Positions 50,580-60,029 of a DNA stretch of 64,000 nucleotides are shown here, piece by piece (within the stretch, counting starts at the first letter, position 1; each line of letters starts with the position of its first letter). The notes below the pieces were generated by a model, which searched no databases, was not told the DNA's origin, and was given only the letters and a program-made list of their open reading frames with translations. Origin of the DNA: Microbacterium paraoxydans (lineage in GTDB: Bacteria > Actinomycetota > Actinomycetes > Actinomycetales > Microbacteriaceae); assembly GCF_019056515.1 (NCBI RefSeq), contig NZ_CP064873.1, positions 2,604,001-2,668,000 on the forward strand. The letters are read 5' to 3'. The position numbers and the translations under genes were made by a program.

Positions 50580-51031
50580 GCGGCCTCCTCCTCGGCGCCC
50601 ACGAGCAGCACGCTCGTGGCGGTGACGACATGCGCGCCCCCGTCGTCGGTGATCTCGGCCTCGCTCGTGATCATGGCGTTGCCGCCCATCATGCGGATGC
50701 CGGTGACGCGCAGCTGCGCCGTCAGCTCGTCTCCCGCGACGATCGGCCTGGTGTAGCGGAACCGCTGCTCGGCGTGGATGGTCCGGGCCAGGACGATGCC
50801 GGAATCCGGTTCGGCCAGCAGCTGCTGCAGCGTGAGGTCCTGCAGGACCATCGCGAAGGTCGGCGGCGCGACGACGTCGGCGAAGCCCGCCGCACGGGCC
50901 GCCTCGACGTCGGTGTGCTGGGGGGCGTCGGCGAAGACGGCGCGCGCGAACTCGCGCACCTTCTCCCGTCCGACGAGGTAGGGGGCGGTCGGCGGGAACT
51001 CCCGGCCGACGAGTTCTTGGTTCACTGCCAC
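50576..51031 (-). CDS. FAS1-like/MaoC N-terminal dehydratase subunit (HadA-like)
   Basis: This 151-residue hot-dog protein matches HadA-type subunits: LVGREFPPTAPYLVGREKVREFARAVFAD (about 7-35) and VAPPTFAMVLQDLTLQQLL (about 54-72), without the catalytic Asp-His pair, which the partner supplies. Together they would dehydrate 3-hydroxyacyl thioesters. The GTG at 51031 is used, with AGGATCGACGG upstream. Next to murB this is core gene content. Confidence 0.85.
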   Translation of the reverse strand: MAVNQELVGREFPPTAPYLVGREKVREFARAVFADAPQHTDVEAARAAGFADVVAPPTFAMVLQDLTLQQLLAEPDSGIVLARTIHAEQRFRYTRPIVAGDELTAQLRVTGIRMMGGNAMITSEAEITDDGGAHVVTATSVLLVGAEEEAA

Positions 51032-51124
51032 CCGTCGATCCTACCGAGGCACGCCGACAGTCCGGTCCGGGCGGGGCCGGCGGAAACCCGGACGATATGC
51101 GGCATCGCGAGACCCGGGCTGCCC

Positions 51125-51862
51125 TCACCCCTGGGAGCGAACCACCATGTTCAGCGTCATCCGACTCGGAACGACCTTCACCCGTGACGTGTGAACGACC
51201 TCACCAGCCCGGTCGAGTGCGCGCTTCCGGACGACGATGAGCGGATCGTGCTCCGGGCGGGCCAGCCACTCCGCGGTCTGCGCGGTCGTGAAGCCGACGT
51301 CGATCTCGCGGTACATCTCCGAGAACTCGACGCCGTACACGTCGCGGAGCACCTGATACGTGGAGGTGTCGTGGTCGATGTGCCGATCGAAATCCGGGAA
51401 GCGCGTCAGAGAATACCGGCTGTCGTCGATGGAGAGCGGGACGCCGTCGAGAGCGAAGACGCGTACCAGCCGGAACACCGGGTCGCCGACGGGGACGCCG
51501 AGGCGGCGCGCGCGCTTCTCGTCGGCGGGGGTCGTCTCAGCGCGCATGATCCGTCGGGACTTGACCCCGTCTGCCACCACGGTGTCCGCGAAGCCACCGA
51601 GGGTCATGGCGCCGATCACCTCGCGTCGCGGAGCGACGAAGGTCCCACGGCCCTGCTGTCGACGCACGATGCCGAGACCCTCGAGGTCGGCCACCGCCCG
51701 CCGCACGGTGATCCGGCTGACACCGAAGCGCTCGCACAGCTCGGGTTCGGACGGAAGCCGCTCGCCTTCGGCATAGGTCCCGGCGTCGATCTCCCGCATC
51801 AGCAGGCTTCGCACCTGTTCGTGCAGCGGGGTCGAACCGACGGCTGACGACAGCTGAGTCAC
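51125..51862 (-). CDS. frlR: GntR-family regulator, HutC/UTRA type (FrlR-like)
   Basis: This 245-residue protein has a GntR winged helix (about 12-75: LHEQVRSLLMREIDAGTYAEGERLPSEPELCERFGVSRITVRRAV) and a UTRA ligand domain (about 95-240). It directly follows frlD at the end of the fructoselysine operon by 14 bases. The FrlR protein of other bacteria senses a sugar-phosphate and represses frl genes, so the same role is likely here. The start is GTG at 51862. Confidence 0.8.
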   Translation of the reverse strand: MTQLSSAVGSTPLHEQVRSLLMREIDAGTYAEGERLPSEPELCERFGVSRITVRRAVADLEGLGIVRRQQGRGTFVAPRREVIGAMTLGGFADTVVADGVKSRRIMRAETTPADEKRARRLGVPVGDPVFRLVRVFALDGVPLSIDDSRYSLTRFPDFDRHIDHDTSTYQVLRDVYGVEFSEMYREIDVGFTTAQTAEWLARPEHDPLIVVRKRALDRAGEVVHTSRVKVVPSRMTLNMVVRSQG

Positions 51863-51876
51863 GTCGGAGTCCTCCT

Positions 51877-52791
51877 CTACGGCGCCGGGTATCGTCGCAG
51901 CATCTGCGCGCGTGCGTCGTCCCCCGCATGCACAGGGTATCCGAACGCCCCGCGCAACGTGCAGGCGAGCGCTCCGCTGACAGCGGCGATATCGAGGCTT
52001 TCGGCAAGATCGGCCCCGCCCGCCCGCGCCGCGAGGAAGCCGGTGAGGAAGGCGTCCCCGGCGCCGAGCGCATCGACGGCGTCGACCTCGCGGATACCGG
52101 TACGCCGCACGGAAGTGGCGTCGAAGCCGACAGAGCCGCGGGCACCCCGCGTCACCACGGCCGACCCCATACCGCAGGCTACGGCGAAGCGGCCGAGGGC
52201 GTCGATCTCGGAATCACTGCGGTGGCCGCCGGAGAAGAACCCCACGTCGACGTGCGGAGCTGTCGCCCGGATCACATCCGGCGACGCGTCGTCGGAATAG
52301 TCGTACGACACGCGGCTCCCCCGTTCCGCGATGGCCGGAAGCTCCGGCTCCAACGACGAGTAGACCGAGGTGTGCACGCGGTCGAAGCCGGAGAGGTACT
52401 CGTGATCGGCCTCACTCAGACGCAGCCGCAGCTCGGCCTGGACTCCCCCGCGGTTCGAGGCGACGAAGCGCCGGTCGCCGTCCTCGTCCAACGCGACGAA
52501 AGCCATGCCGTTCGCGCCGCGCACGCGTCTGATGCGGGCGCCGTCCACTCCGACCTCGTCGAGGACGCCCCGCACGTGGTCCGCGAAACGGTCGTCTCCC
52601 ATGATCCCGACGAATCCGGCGGTGCCGCCGAAGAAGAGCCGGCTGTACGCGGCGACGTTCAGGGCGTTGCCCCCGGGGTAGGCCAGGTCCTCATGCAGAT
52701 AGCAGTCGAGCACGTTGTCCCCGACGCCGACCAGCGAGGGCGGTGGGACCGCGGCGAGCGCATCCCGGAGCTGATCCGTATCCATCGTCAT
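51877..52791 (-). CDS. frlD: Fructoselysine-6-kinase-like PfkB sugar kinase
   Basis: This 304-residue PfkB kinase shows VGVGDNVLDCYLHEDLAYPGGNALNVAAY (about 20-48) and the catalytic DALGAGDAFLTGFLAAR with the general-base Asp. The short N-terminal pattern GDNVLDCY and PGGNALNVA matches FrlD, which phosphorylates fructoselysine at C6. The gene order and the SIS-domain partner frlB support it. ATG at 52791 forms an ATGA overlap with frlM; ATG at 52785 is an alternative. Confidence 0.85.
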   Translation of the reverse strand: MTMDTDQLRDALAAVPPPSLVGVGDNVLDCYLHEDLAYPGGNALNVAAYSRLFFGGTAGFVGIMGDDRFADHVRGVLDEVGVDGARIRRVRGANGMAFVALDEDGDRRFVASNRGGVQAELRLRLSEADHEYLSGFDRVHTSVYSSLEPELPAIAERGSRVSYDYSDDASPDVIRATAPHVDVGFFSGGHRSDSEIDALGRFAVACGMGSAVVTRGARGSVGFDATSVRRTGIREVDAVDALGAGDAFLTGFLAARAGGADLAESLDIAAVSGALACTLRGAFGYPVHAGDDARAQMLRRYPAP

Positions 52792-53630
52792 CCCTTCACA
52801 CTCCCCGCCGCGACGCCGGCGACGAAGTACCGCTGCAGCGCGAGGAACACCACCACGATGGGCAGGGCCGCGATGGTCAATCCTGCCAGGAGCACACCCC
52901 ACTCCGTGGAGAGGGAGTCGCGGAACGACATGAGTCCCGCGGGGATGGTGCGGAGCGCATCAGCGTCGATGTAGACGATCGCGAAGAGGAACTCATTCCA
53001 GGCGAAGTAACCGGTGAGGACGGCGGCGGTCGTCAGCACGGACGCGCTCAGCGGCAGGTAGACGTGCCGGAAGACGCCGAACGAGCGGCAGCCATCGATG
53101 GTCGCGGCGTCCTCGAGCTCGCGGGGGATGCCGAGGAAGACCGAACGGATGAGCAGGATCGCCATCGGCAGACGGAACGCCACATAAGGGAGGATCATCG
53201 CCCAGTACGTGTTCAGCAGTCCCATCGTGTCGAGAAGGCGGTAGAGCGGGATGAGGCTCACCTGCGGTGCCACCACCAGCCCGCCCATCGCCACGATCAG
53301 CACGACGTTCGCCACGCGGCTCGACAGCCTCACCATGCCGTAGGCGCACAGTGCCGCGAGTGCGACGGTCGCGGCGGTGGAGATGACCGTGACGATGACG
53401 GAGTTGAGGAAGTAGTCGGAGATCCCGCGATCCCAGGCGGCGGCATAGTTCTGGACGAGCCAGACCGACGGCAGCCCCCACGGATCGGCGAAGATCTCGG
53501 ACGAGGACTTGAACGAAGAGATCACCATCCAGAGCAGGGGGTAGGCGATCACGACGGCGTAGACGGCCAGGATCACCTGGACCGGAGCACGGCGGATACG
53601 CTCCGCCGGACGAAGCCGGGTACTGCTCAT
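52788..53630 (-). CDS. frlM: Sugar ABC transporter permease (MalG/FrlM-like)
   Basis: This 280-residue protein has six membrane segments and the EAA loop RELEDAATIDGCRSFGVFRHVYLPLSASV (about 174-202), as in MalG-type permeases. It pairs with the MalF-type permease gene starting 2 bases away upstream. No ATPase gene lies in the operon, as in Bacillus subtilis where a shared MsmX-type ATPase serves the Frl system. Confidence 0.85.
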   Translation of the reverse strand: MSSTRLRPAERIRRAPVQVILAVYAVVIAYPLLWMVISSFKSSSEIFADPWGLPSVWLVQNYAAAWDRGISDYFLNSVIVTVISTAATVALAALCAYGMVRLSSRVANVVLIVAMGGLVVAPQVSLIPLYRLLDTMGLLNTYWAMILPYVAFRLPMAILLIRSVFLGIPRELEDAATIDGCRSFGVFRHVYLPLSASVLTTAAVLTGYFAWNEFLFAIVYIDADALRTIPAGLMSFRDSLSTEWGVLLAGLTIAALPIVVVFLALQRYFVAGVAAGSVKG

Positions 53631-53631
53631 G

Positions 53632-54513
53632 TCATTGCCTCCCGCTTCGGAACGAGACCATCTGCACGACGGACAGCACGAGCGTGATCACGAAGACCAG
53701 GCTCGCGATGGCCGAGGCGTAGCCCATCTCGTTCTGGAAGAAACCCTGGTTGTACATATAGGTCGCGAGGACCTGGGTGGTGTTTCCCGGACCGCCTTTG
53801 GTCAGGATGTAAGGCTCGTTGAACACCGTGAAAGCGCCGGAGACGGTGAGGATCATCGCGACGAAGATCATCTCCTTGGCCTGCGGGACGGTGATGCTGA
53901 AGAACTGGCGAACCCGTCCGGCGCCGTCCAGCGACGCGGCTTCGTAGTACTCCTCCGGGATCTGCTGCAGTGCGACGACGTAGAGCATGCAGACGTAGCC
54001 GATGCTCTGCCACTGGGAGACGCCGATGACCGCTCCCATCGCCGTGTCGACATCGGCGAGCCACGCCGTCTGCAGGCTGCCGAGTCCGATCGCCTCCAGC
54101 AGAGCGTTGAGGAGTCCGCCGCGGGCGTTGTACACGAACGTGAACAGCAGCGCGATCACGGTCATCGAGATCACGGCGGGCAGGAAGTACACGCTGCGCA
54201 GGAATGCGCCCATGCGCGGACCCAGCAGCCGGGTCAGCCAGGCGGCGATCACGAGGGCACCACCCACCTGGCACACGATCGAGACGATGGCGTACAGGAT
54301 GTTGTTGCCCAGGGCCGTCGCGATGATCGGATCACCGAAGAGCCGCGCGAAGTTGTCGAGGCCGACGAAGCGCATCTCGCCGCTGCCGGCGCTGAAGGAG
54401 AAGAAGCCGAAGGCCGCATTGGCGACCAGCGGGTAGTACACGAACACCCCGATCAGGATGATCGCGGGAAGCACGTAGAGCAGGTTCGACCAGGCTCGAG
54501 AGCGTGTTCTCAT
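53632..54513 (-). CDS. frlN: Sugar ABC transporter permease (MalF/FrlN-like)
   Basis: This 293-residue protein has six membrane segments and the EAA loop EEYYEAASLDGAGRVRQFFSITVPQAKEM (about 187-215). The N-terminal LLYVLPAIILIGVFVYYPLV is the usual first helix of MalF-type permeases. It lies between the binding-protein gene and frlM. The hairpin at 54540-54570 separates it from frlO and may lower its expression relative to the binding protein, a common pattern. Confidence 0.85.
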   Translation of the reverse strand: MRTRSRAWSNLLYVLPAIILIGVFVYYPLVANAAFGFFSFSAGSGEMRFVGLDNFARLFGDPIIATALGNNILYAIVSIVCQVGGALVIAAWLTRLLGPRMGAFLRSVYFLPAVISMTVIALLFTFVYNARGGLLNALLEAIGLGSLQTAWLADVDTAMGAVIGVSQWQSIGYVCMLYVVALQQIPEEYYEAASLDGAGRVRQFFSITVPQAKEMIFVAMILTVSGAFTVFNEPYILTKGGPGNTTQVLATYMYNQGFFQNEMGYASAIASLVFVITLVLSVVQMVSFRSGRQ

Positions 54514-54539
54514 CACGGTGTCTCTTCCGAAAGGTGGGA

Positions 54540-54570
54540 GGGGCCGCCGGCCGAGGATGCCGGCGGCCCC
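54540..54570 (-). terminator. Hairpin between frlO and frlN
   Basis: Arms GGGGCCGCCGGC and GCCGGCGGCCCC with a 7-base loop form a very stable stem 9 bases after the frlO stop. In ABC operons such hairpins protect binding-protein mRNA from decay and give partial termination before the permease genes. Confidence 0.75.
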
Positions 54571-54578
54571 GGTGCGGA

Positions 54579-55861
54579 TCAGGAGGCGTCGCGCACGCGC
54601 TTCGCGGCTTCCTGCACGGCGGCCATGACCCCCTCGGGGGTCTGCTGGCCGCTGAGCATCAGCTGAGTCTCGGACAGGTACGCCTGCACGATCTGCGGAT
54701 CGTAGGCATTGTCGAGCCAGGTCGTCATCGCCGACGCGTCGACGATCCCCTTCGCGAGCTCCCGTGAGATCTCGGGCACGTCGGCCTCCTCCACGGCCCC
54801 CTTGACCGGGCTCAGCTCGCCCGCGCGTTCCGCATAGGCGATACCGCTCTGCTTGCTGAGCAGGAACTCGAGGAACCGCTGCGCCTCCTCGGGGTGCTCC
54901 GTAGTCTTCGAGATCGCGAAGCCCTCCGGCGCTCCGGTCAGCTCCGCCGGATCGCCCTTGCCCCCTCGACCGCAGGGAAATTGAACGTGCCGTACTCGAA
55001 CTGCGCGTCGCCGAAGTACCCCACCTCGGCGCTCTGCATGTACATGATCGGCGCCTCCCCCGCGATCCAGGCGTTACGCGCGATCTCATGCCCGACGGCC
55101 GTGAGGTCGTCGTTCATGTACTCGGCGAGTTCCTGGAAGCGCTCCAGCGCCCGGACATACCCCTCGTCCGTGAACGCGCCGGTCGCCGGATCCTGATCCG
55201 CTGCGAACACCTCCGGATCGACGACACGCTGATTCAGCGTGCCGACGTAGTGCGCGATCGTCCACTGCTCCTGCGCACCGTACTCGATCGGGGTCATGCC
55301 GGCGTCCTGGATCGTCTCCAGGACGTCGATGAGCTCGTCCCACGTCGCCGGCGGCTCGAGGCCCAGCTCCTCGAACACGTCTTTGTTGTAGAAGAACAGC
55401 TTCGACTGCATCCCCACCGGCAGACCGTAGGAGGTGCCGTCGACCTCGAAGGCTTCCAACTGGCTCGGGTAGAAGCTGTCCCGGAAGTCCGTGTCCTCCT
55501 CGAGCCACGGCCCGAGATCGAGCAGGGCGTCGTTGGAGACGAGCTCGTCCACGAACGAGCCACTCCAGGTGAACAGGACGTCCGGAGCGTTGGCGGAGCC
55601 CGCGACGACCTTCACCTTGTCCTTGTAGGCGTCGTTGAGCACGCTCTCGACGGAGACCTTGATGTCGGGGTTCTCCTTCTCGAACTCCGCCACCATGTCG
55701 GTGTAGTACGAGTTCTTCGGCTCGTTGGGCCAGCGGTGGAAGAAGCTGATCTCCACCTGGCCGTCCGAGGCCTCGCTCTCGCCGCCGGCGCACGAGGCCA
55801 GGGGCAGGACGAGGGCGGCGGCGGCCGCAGCCGCCACGCCGATCCGGGCTGATGTTCGCAT
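54579..55861 (-). pseudogene. frlO: Sugar-binding lipoprotein of the Frl system, frameshifted
   Basis: A family-1 solute-binding protein starts at ATG 55861 with lipobox LASC and runs FFHRWPNEPKNSYYTDMVAEFEKE, FTWSGSFVDEL, TYGLPVGMQSKLFFYNK-type segments to residue about 298 (NFPAVEGARAIRRS, then stop at 54938). The natural continuation (GGKGDPAELTGAPEGFAISK to KRVRDAS) is in another frame down to 54579. One extra G in the GGGGG run at 54961-54965 would restore a 427-residue protein. It is either a true inactivating frameshift, a phase-variable run, or a sequencing error. The gene would bind fructoselysine or a related Amadori compound. Confidence 0.82.
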
Positions 55862-55880
55862 CGTTGCGATCCTTTCGTTC

Positions 55881-56885
55881 CTAGTACTCCATGCGCCACA
55901 TGTAGCGGCGCACGCTGAGGGGGTGTCCTCGGTGGTCGGCGAGTGCATCCGCGTACGCGCGGAGCACGACGTTGAAGAGGAGGTGGGCGACGATGCCGCG
56001 CACCTCCGGAGCGACGACATCGAGGCCGAACTCCTGGGCGTCGAGGACGAGCACCCGATCCGAGTGCTTCGTGACGAAGTCCACCGCGCGCTGCTCGACG
56101 GACCGAGTCTCATCGAGTCCGAGCAGCGCGATGAACGGCACATCCTCCTCGGTGATCTCGAAGGGGCCGTGGAAGTACTCGCCGGCGTGGATGGCGGCGG
56201 AGTGCACCCACTGCATCTCCTGCAGCAGGCAGATGGCGAACGAGTACGCGGAGCCGTAGTTGGAGCCTGCCGCCATCGTGTAGATGAGGGGCTCGCGACG
56301 GTGGCGGTATCCCCAGGCATCGGCGGCTGCGGAGTGCGCTTCGCGCGCTGCCGGCACGAGGGTCGGCAGCTGGGCGACGGCCTCGTCGACCGCACCGGCG
56401 ATGCCGGCCTGTTCACGGTCGTCCAGGATGCCGGCCGCCAAGCGCAGCAGCAGCGCGGGGCCGACGTGGGCCTCGCTCTTCCCCTCGCCGTGCTGATACG
56501 CCACCACGTGCTCCGATGCCTCGGCGAGCGGCGACGTCGGGTCGAACGTGAAGGCGACCGTGAGCGCACCGCGCTCACGTGCGTGCTTCGCCGCGGCGAC
56601 CGTCTCCGGCGTGGTGCCGGAGTGCGAGCAGAGCACGACGAGGGTGTCGGCGTCGACGCGCGACGAGGCGCGGCTGGTGAACTCGGCAGCATTGAGTGCG
56701 GTCGCCTCGAGCGACACCGCCTTGGTGCCGAACAGGTACTCGATGGGCTGCATGACGGCAAAGGAGCCGCCGCAGGCGGTGAGCACGACGCGCGAGATGG
56801 TGTCTCGGGTCGCGATCGCCTGGCGGGCCGCAGCGAGCTGGTTCTCGATAGGGGCGGAGTCGACGAACAGAGCGGTGGCAGACAA
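55881..56885 (-). CDS. frlB: Fructoselysine-6-phosphate deglycase-like SIS protein
   Basis: This 334-residue protein has two SIS domains: VVLTACGGSFAVMQPIEYLF (about 33-52), VVLCSHSGTTPETVAAAKHA (about 82-101), and IYTMAAGSNYGSAYSFAICLLQEMQWVHSAAIHAGEYFHGPFEI, which contains the active-site Glu and His seen in FrlB and GlmS-like deglycases. FrlB converts fructoselysine-6-phosphate to lysine and glucose-6-phosphate. TTG at 56885 is chosen because AGAAGGGA lies 6 bases before it; ATG at 56921 would have no ribosome-binding site. It is the first gene of the operon. Confidence 0.85.
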   Translation of the reverse strand: MSATALFVDSAPIENQLAAARQAIATRDTISRVVLTACGGSFAVMQPIEYLFGTKAVSLEATALNAAEFTSRASSRVDADTLVVLCSHSGTTPETVAAAKHARERGALTVAFTFDPTSPLAEASEHVVAYQHGEGKSEAHVGPALLLRLAAGILDDREQAGIAGAVDEAVAQLPTLVPAAREAHSAAADAWGYRHRREPLIYTMAAGSNYGSAYSFAICLLQEMQWVHSAAIHAGEYFHGPFEITEEDVPFIALLGLDETRSVEQRAVDFVTKHSDRVLVLDAQEFGLDVVAPEVRGIVAHLLFNVVLRAYADALADHRGHPLSVRRYMWRMEY

Positions 56886-56921
56886 GATGGTCCCTTCTGA
56901 TGACCTTCGATCAAACATCAT

Positions 56922-56950
56922 GACTCGTTATATGACGTCATGTGATGACT
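56922..56950 (-). promoter_or_regulatory. frlB promoter and ATGACGTCAT operator
   Basis: On the minus strand TATAAC at 56927-56932 fits a -10 box. Overlapping it is the perfect palindrome ATGACGTCAT (56932-56941), and further GTCAT copies lie on either side. This low-GC patch contrasts with its surroundings and is the likely target of the FrlR-type regulator. The remaining sequence up to 57076 shows no gene. Confidence 0.6.
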
Positions 56951-57076
56951 GACGATAGCGAGCGCAGCACCGCCTGTAAAGAGGCGCGGCGAAAATCGTT
57001 CGCGGGAGTCAGGGAAAGGGACGGGTCCGGCGCGCTTCAGCGGTCGGCTCGCGCCGCAGGAACGGCGGCCGCGGCG

Positions 57077-57874
57077 TCAGCCGCGCCGGCGCCCGCGGAC
57101 GGCCTTGAGGGCCATCTGCACCGCGATCACGACGAGATACGCGGCGAAGAGGAGGTTGCCGACGGTCGGGTCGACGATGGTCGCCAGCCAGGCGCCGAGG
57201 GCCGTCGTGGTGCACGCCGAGACGCCGATGAGCAGCGCCGCGAGGAGATCGACGTTGCGGTTGCGGAGGTTGCCGACCGTGCCGGAGAGCGCGGTCGGGA
57301 TCATCATGAGCAGCGAGGTGCCCTTGGCGACGAGGTCGCTCGTGCCGAACGCGAGCATGAGCACCGGGACGACGATCACACCGCCGCCCACGCCGATGAG
57401 CCCGGCCAGGATGCCCGTTCCGATTCCCACGACCACCAGGGCGATCCCGGTGAGCCAGGTGAGCTCGAAGACGGCGTCGCGCGAGGGGATCACGAGGAAG
57501 AGGCTCACGATCACGACGACGAGGAAGCCGACGAAGCCCCAGCGGAGGGCGGTCTGCGAGATCCGCGGGAGCAGGCGGGTGCCGATCTGCGCTCCGACCA
57601 CGGCCCCGGCGGCGAGGATCAGCGCCGGGATCCAGGCGACGGAGCCCGACGCGGCGTAGGAGATGACGCCGACGGTCGCCGTCGGGACGATCGCCGCCAG
57701 CGAGGTCCCAGCCGCGAGGCGCTGGTCGAACGCGAGAAGGAGCACCAGCAGCGGGACGATCACCGTGCCGCCGCCGACGCCGAAGAGACCGGAGAGGAGG
57801 CCGGCGAGGAGGCCGATGCCGATGAACGTGGCGTAGGCGCGGGGTCCGCGCTTCAGGACCGTCGCATCGCTCAC
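57077..57874 (-). CDS. TauE/SafE-family sulfite/sulfur-compound exporter
   Basis: This 265-residue protein has about eight membrane segments and the two family repeats, FIGIGLLAGLLSGLFGVGGGTVIVPLLVLL (about 17-46) and ILAGLIGVGGGVIVVPVLMLAF (about 153-174), each with the G-V-G-G-G motif. TauE/SafE members move sulfite, sulfoacetate or other organic anions. It is a single gene between the frl and tct operons, with no sulfur genes nearby. Confidence 0.85.
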   Translation of the reverse strand: MSDATVLKRGPRAYATFIGIGLLAGLLSGLFGVGGGTVIVPLLVLLLAFDQRLAAGTSLAAIVPTATVGVISYAASGSVAWIPALILAAGAVVGAQIGTRLLPRISQTALRWGFVGFLVVVIVSLFLVIPSRDAVFELTWLTGIALVVVGIGTGILAGLIGVGGGVIVVPVLMLAFGTSDLVAKGTSLLMMIPTALSGTVGNLRNRNVDLLAALLIGVSACTTTALGAWLATIVDPTVGNLLFAAYLVVIAVQMALKAVRGRRRG

Positions 57875-57920
57875 CGGATCAGCCTACTCCCGGCCTCTCC
57901 CCTCCTCGAATCGTGCGGGC

Positions 57921-59468
57921 TCAGACCTCCGAGTCCGCTTTGACGGGCACCGCGATGGACTCCGTGAGCGCCTGCTCGTACCGGCGCTGCCGACGCCGCA
58001 GCCACAGACCGCCGGCGATGAGCAGCGCGAGGATGACGTAGGCGACCGCGGAGAACGGCTGCGCGATGAGCGTCGTCAGGTCGCCCTGGCTGAGCTGCAG
58101 CGCGCGCCGCAGCTGCTCCTCCCCCATCGGCCCGAGGATCATGCCCACCACCAGCGGCGCGACGGGGAAGCCGTACCGCCGCAGGAAGTAGCCGAGGACG
58201 CCGATGATGAGCAGGATCAGGATGTCGACGACCGCGAAGTTCAGCGCGTACGCCCCGAAGGCGGCGAACAGGAGGATGCCCGCGTACAGATACGGCCGCG
58301 GGATCTGCAGGAGCTTCGCCCACATGCCCACCAGCGGCAGGTTCAGCACGAGCAGGATCACGTTGCCGATGTAGAGGCTCGCCACCAGTGCCCACACGAG
58401 GTCTGCCTGTCCGGTGAACAGCTGCGGCCCGGGCTGCAGCCCGTACGTCTGGAACGCCGTGAGGATGATCGCGGCGGTCGCCGTCGTCGGAAGTCCCAGC
58501 GTCAGCAGCGGCACGAGCACGCCCGCGGCCGCGGCGTTGTTCGCCGACTCCGGGCCCGCGACGCCTTCGATGGCCCCGCGGCCGAACTCGTCCTTGCGCC
58601 GCGAGAGCTTGCGCTCGGTGGCGTAGGACAGGAAGGTCGCCACGTCGGCGCCACCGGCCGGGATCGTGCCGATCGGGAAGCCGATGGCGGTGCCGCGGAG
58701 CCAGGGCTTCCACGAGCGGCGCCAGTCGTCCTTCGTCATCCAGCTGCGCCACCCGCGCGACACGGGGATCACGTCGATCGCGCCGTGCCGCAGCCGGGCC
58801 GCGACGTACAGCGTCTCGCCGACGGCGAAGAGCCCGACCGCCACGAGCACCACGTCGATGCCGTCCGCCAGCGGCAGCAGGCCGAGCGTGTACCGCTGCT
58901 GCCCCGAGAGCCAGTCGGTGCCGACCAGGCCGAGGAACAGGCCGACGCCGAGCGACAGCAGTCCTCGCGGCACGGAGGACCCCATCAGCGCACCGACCGT
59001 GACGAAGGCCACGACGATGAGGGCCACGTAGTCGGCGGGCCCGAGGTTCACGGCGAACTGCGCGAGCACCGGGGCGAGCAGCGTCAGGCCCACAGTGGCG
59101 AGGGTTCCGGCGACGAACGACCCGAGCGCCGCGGTGGCCAGCGCCGCCGCACCCCGCCCGAGCTTGGCCATCTTGTTGCCCTCGATCGCCGTCACGATCG
59201 ACGACGACTCCCCCGGGGTGTTCAGCAGGATGCTCGTCGTCGACCCGCCGTACATGCCGCCGTAGTAGATGCCCGCGAACGTGATGAGCGCCGCGGCCGG
59301 CTCGAGCGTGTAGGTGAGCGGAAGGAGCAGGGCGACGGTCATCGCCGGCCCGATCCCGGGGAGCACGCCCACGGCGGTGCCGATCAGCACGCCGAAGAAG
59401 GCGAACACGAGGTACTGGGGTTGCAGCGCGGTCGCGAACCCCTCGAGGAGCAGACTCCAGCTGTCCAT
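57921..59468 (-). CDS. tctA: Tripartite tricarboxylate transporter, large permease
   Basis: This 515-residue protein has 12 or more membrane segments and TctA motifs: [28 protein letters not shown] (about 25-52), [20 protein letters not shown] (about 67-86) and [33 protein letters not shown] block. TctA carries out uptake with the binding protein TctC and small subunit TctB. Its ATG shares one base with the tctB stop. Confidence 0.93.
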   Translation of the reverse strand: MDSWSLLLEGFATALQPQYLVFAFFGVLIGTAVGVLPGIGPAMTVALLLPLTYTLEPAAALITFAGIYYGGMYGGSTTSILLNTPGESSSIVTAIEGNKMAKLGRGAAALATAALGSFVAGTLATVGLTLLAPVLAQFAVNLGPADYVALIVVAFVTVGALMGSSVPRGLLSLGVGLFLGLVGTDWLSGQQRYTLGLLPLADGIDVVLVAVGLFAVGETLYVAARLRHGAIDVIPVSRGWRSWMTKDDWRRSWKPWLRGTAIGFPIGTIPAGGADVATFLSYATERKLSRRKDEFGRGAIEGVAGPESANNAAAAGVLVPLLTLGLPTTATAAIILTAFQTYGLQPGPQLFTGQADLVWALVASLYIGNVILLVLNLPLVGMWAKLLQIPRPYLYAGILLFAAFGAYALNFAVVDILILLIIGVLGYFLRRYGFPVAPLVVGMILGPMGEEQLRRALQLSQGDLTTLIAQPFSAVAYVILALLIAGGLWLRRRQRRYEQALTESIAVPVKADSEV

Positions 59469-60028
59469 CAGAACATCCTTCCCAGCCAGCCGAGCGCCGG
59501 TCCCCACGGGAGCGACAGCCCGAGCAGACCGCCGAACACGACCTGCACGACCAGCGCGATGATCGCGCCGATGAGGAGCGCCATCCACCACCGCCGCGCG
59601 CCGAGCGCCCACGCGACGCCGCCGAACAGCAGGGCGGCGGCGGGTGCCCAGCCGAGCGGCTCGATGAGGAGCAGATGAGCGACCACGAGCGCCACGATCT
59701 TCACGAGGGTCAGCCAGTCGGTCGGCAGGCTCTGATCGACGTCCTCCCCCTCCTCCGGCACACCGCGGTGCCCGCGGAGGATGCTCACCACGACGGCGAG
59801 GGAGGAGCCCAGCAGCAGCACCGAGACGAACAGCGGGAAGACCGTCGGCCCGACCTGGCCACCCGCGGGCACATGGATGGTGAACACACCGGCGAACGCG
59901 AACACGCCGAGCGCCACCATGAGCAGGGCGAAGACGAGCTCCCCCCGCGGCAGGGACGCGACGAGGCGTGCGGACCGACGGGCGTCGGTCCGCACCTCCT
60001 CGCCGGGTCCGGAAGACCCGGTCGTCAT
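59468..60028 (-). CDS. tctB: Tripartite tricarboxylate transporter, small permease
   Basis: This 186-residue protein has four hydrophobic segments (about 30-50, 62-85, 105-125 and 150-175), as expected for TctB. It lies between tctC and tctA with gaps of only 1 base or overlap. The sequence is poorly conserved in this family, so gene order is the main support. Confidence 0.87.
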   Translation of the reverse strand: MTTGSSGPGEEVRTDARRSARLVASLPRGELVFALLMVALGVFAFAGVFTIHVPAGGQVGPTVFPLFVSVLLLGSSLAVVVSILRGHRGVPEEGEDVDQSLPTDWLTLVKIVALVVAHLLLIEPLGWAPAAALLFGGVAWALGARRWWMALLIGAIIALVVQVVFGGLLGLSLPWGPALGWLGRMF

Positions 60029-60029
60029 G

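Noticed and set aside
54579-54794. Separate 71-residue gene
   Set aside because: It is the C-terminal end of the sugar-binding protein in the shifted frame, not an independent gene.
56942-57943. 333-codon plus-strand gene between the frl and tct operons
   Set aside because: It is antisense to the TauE/SafE gene, with His/Asp/Arg-rich low-complexity sequence.
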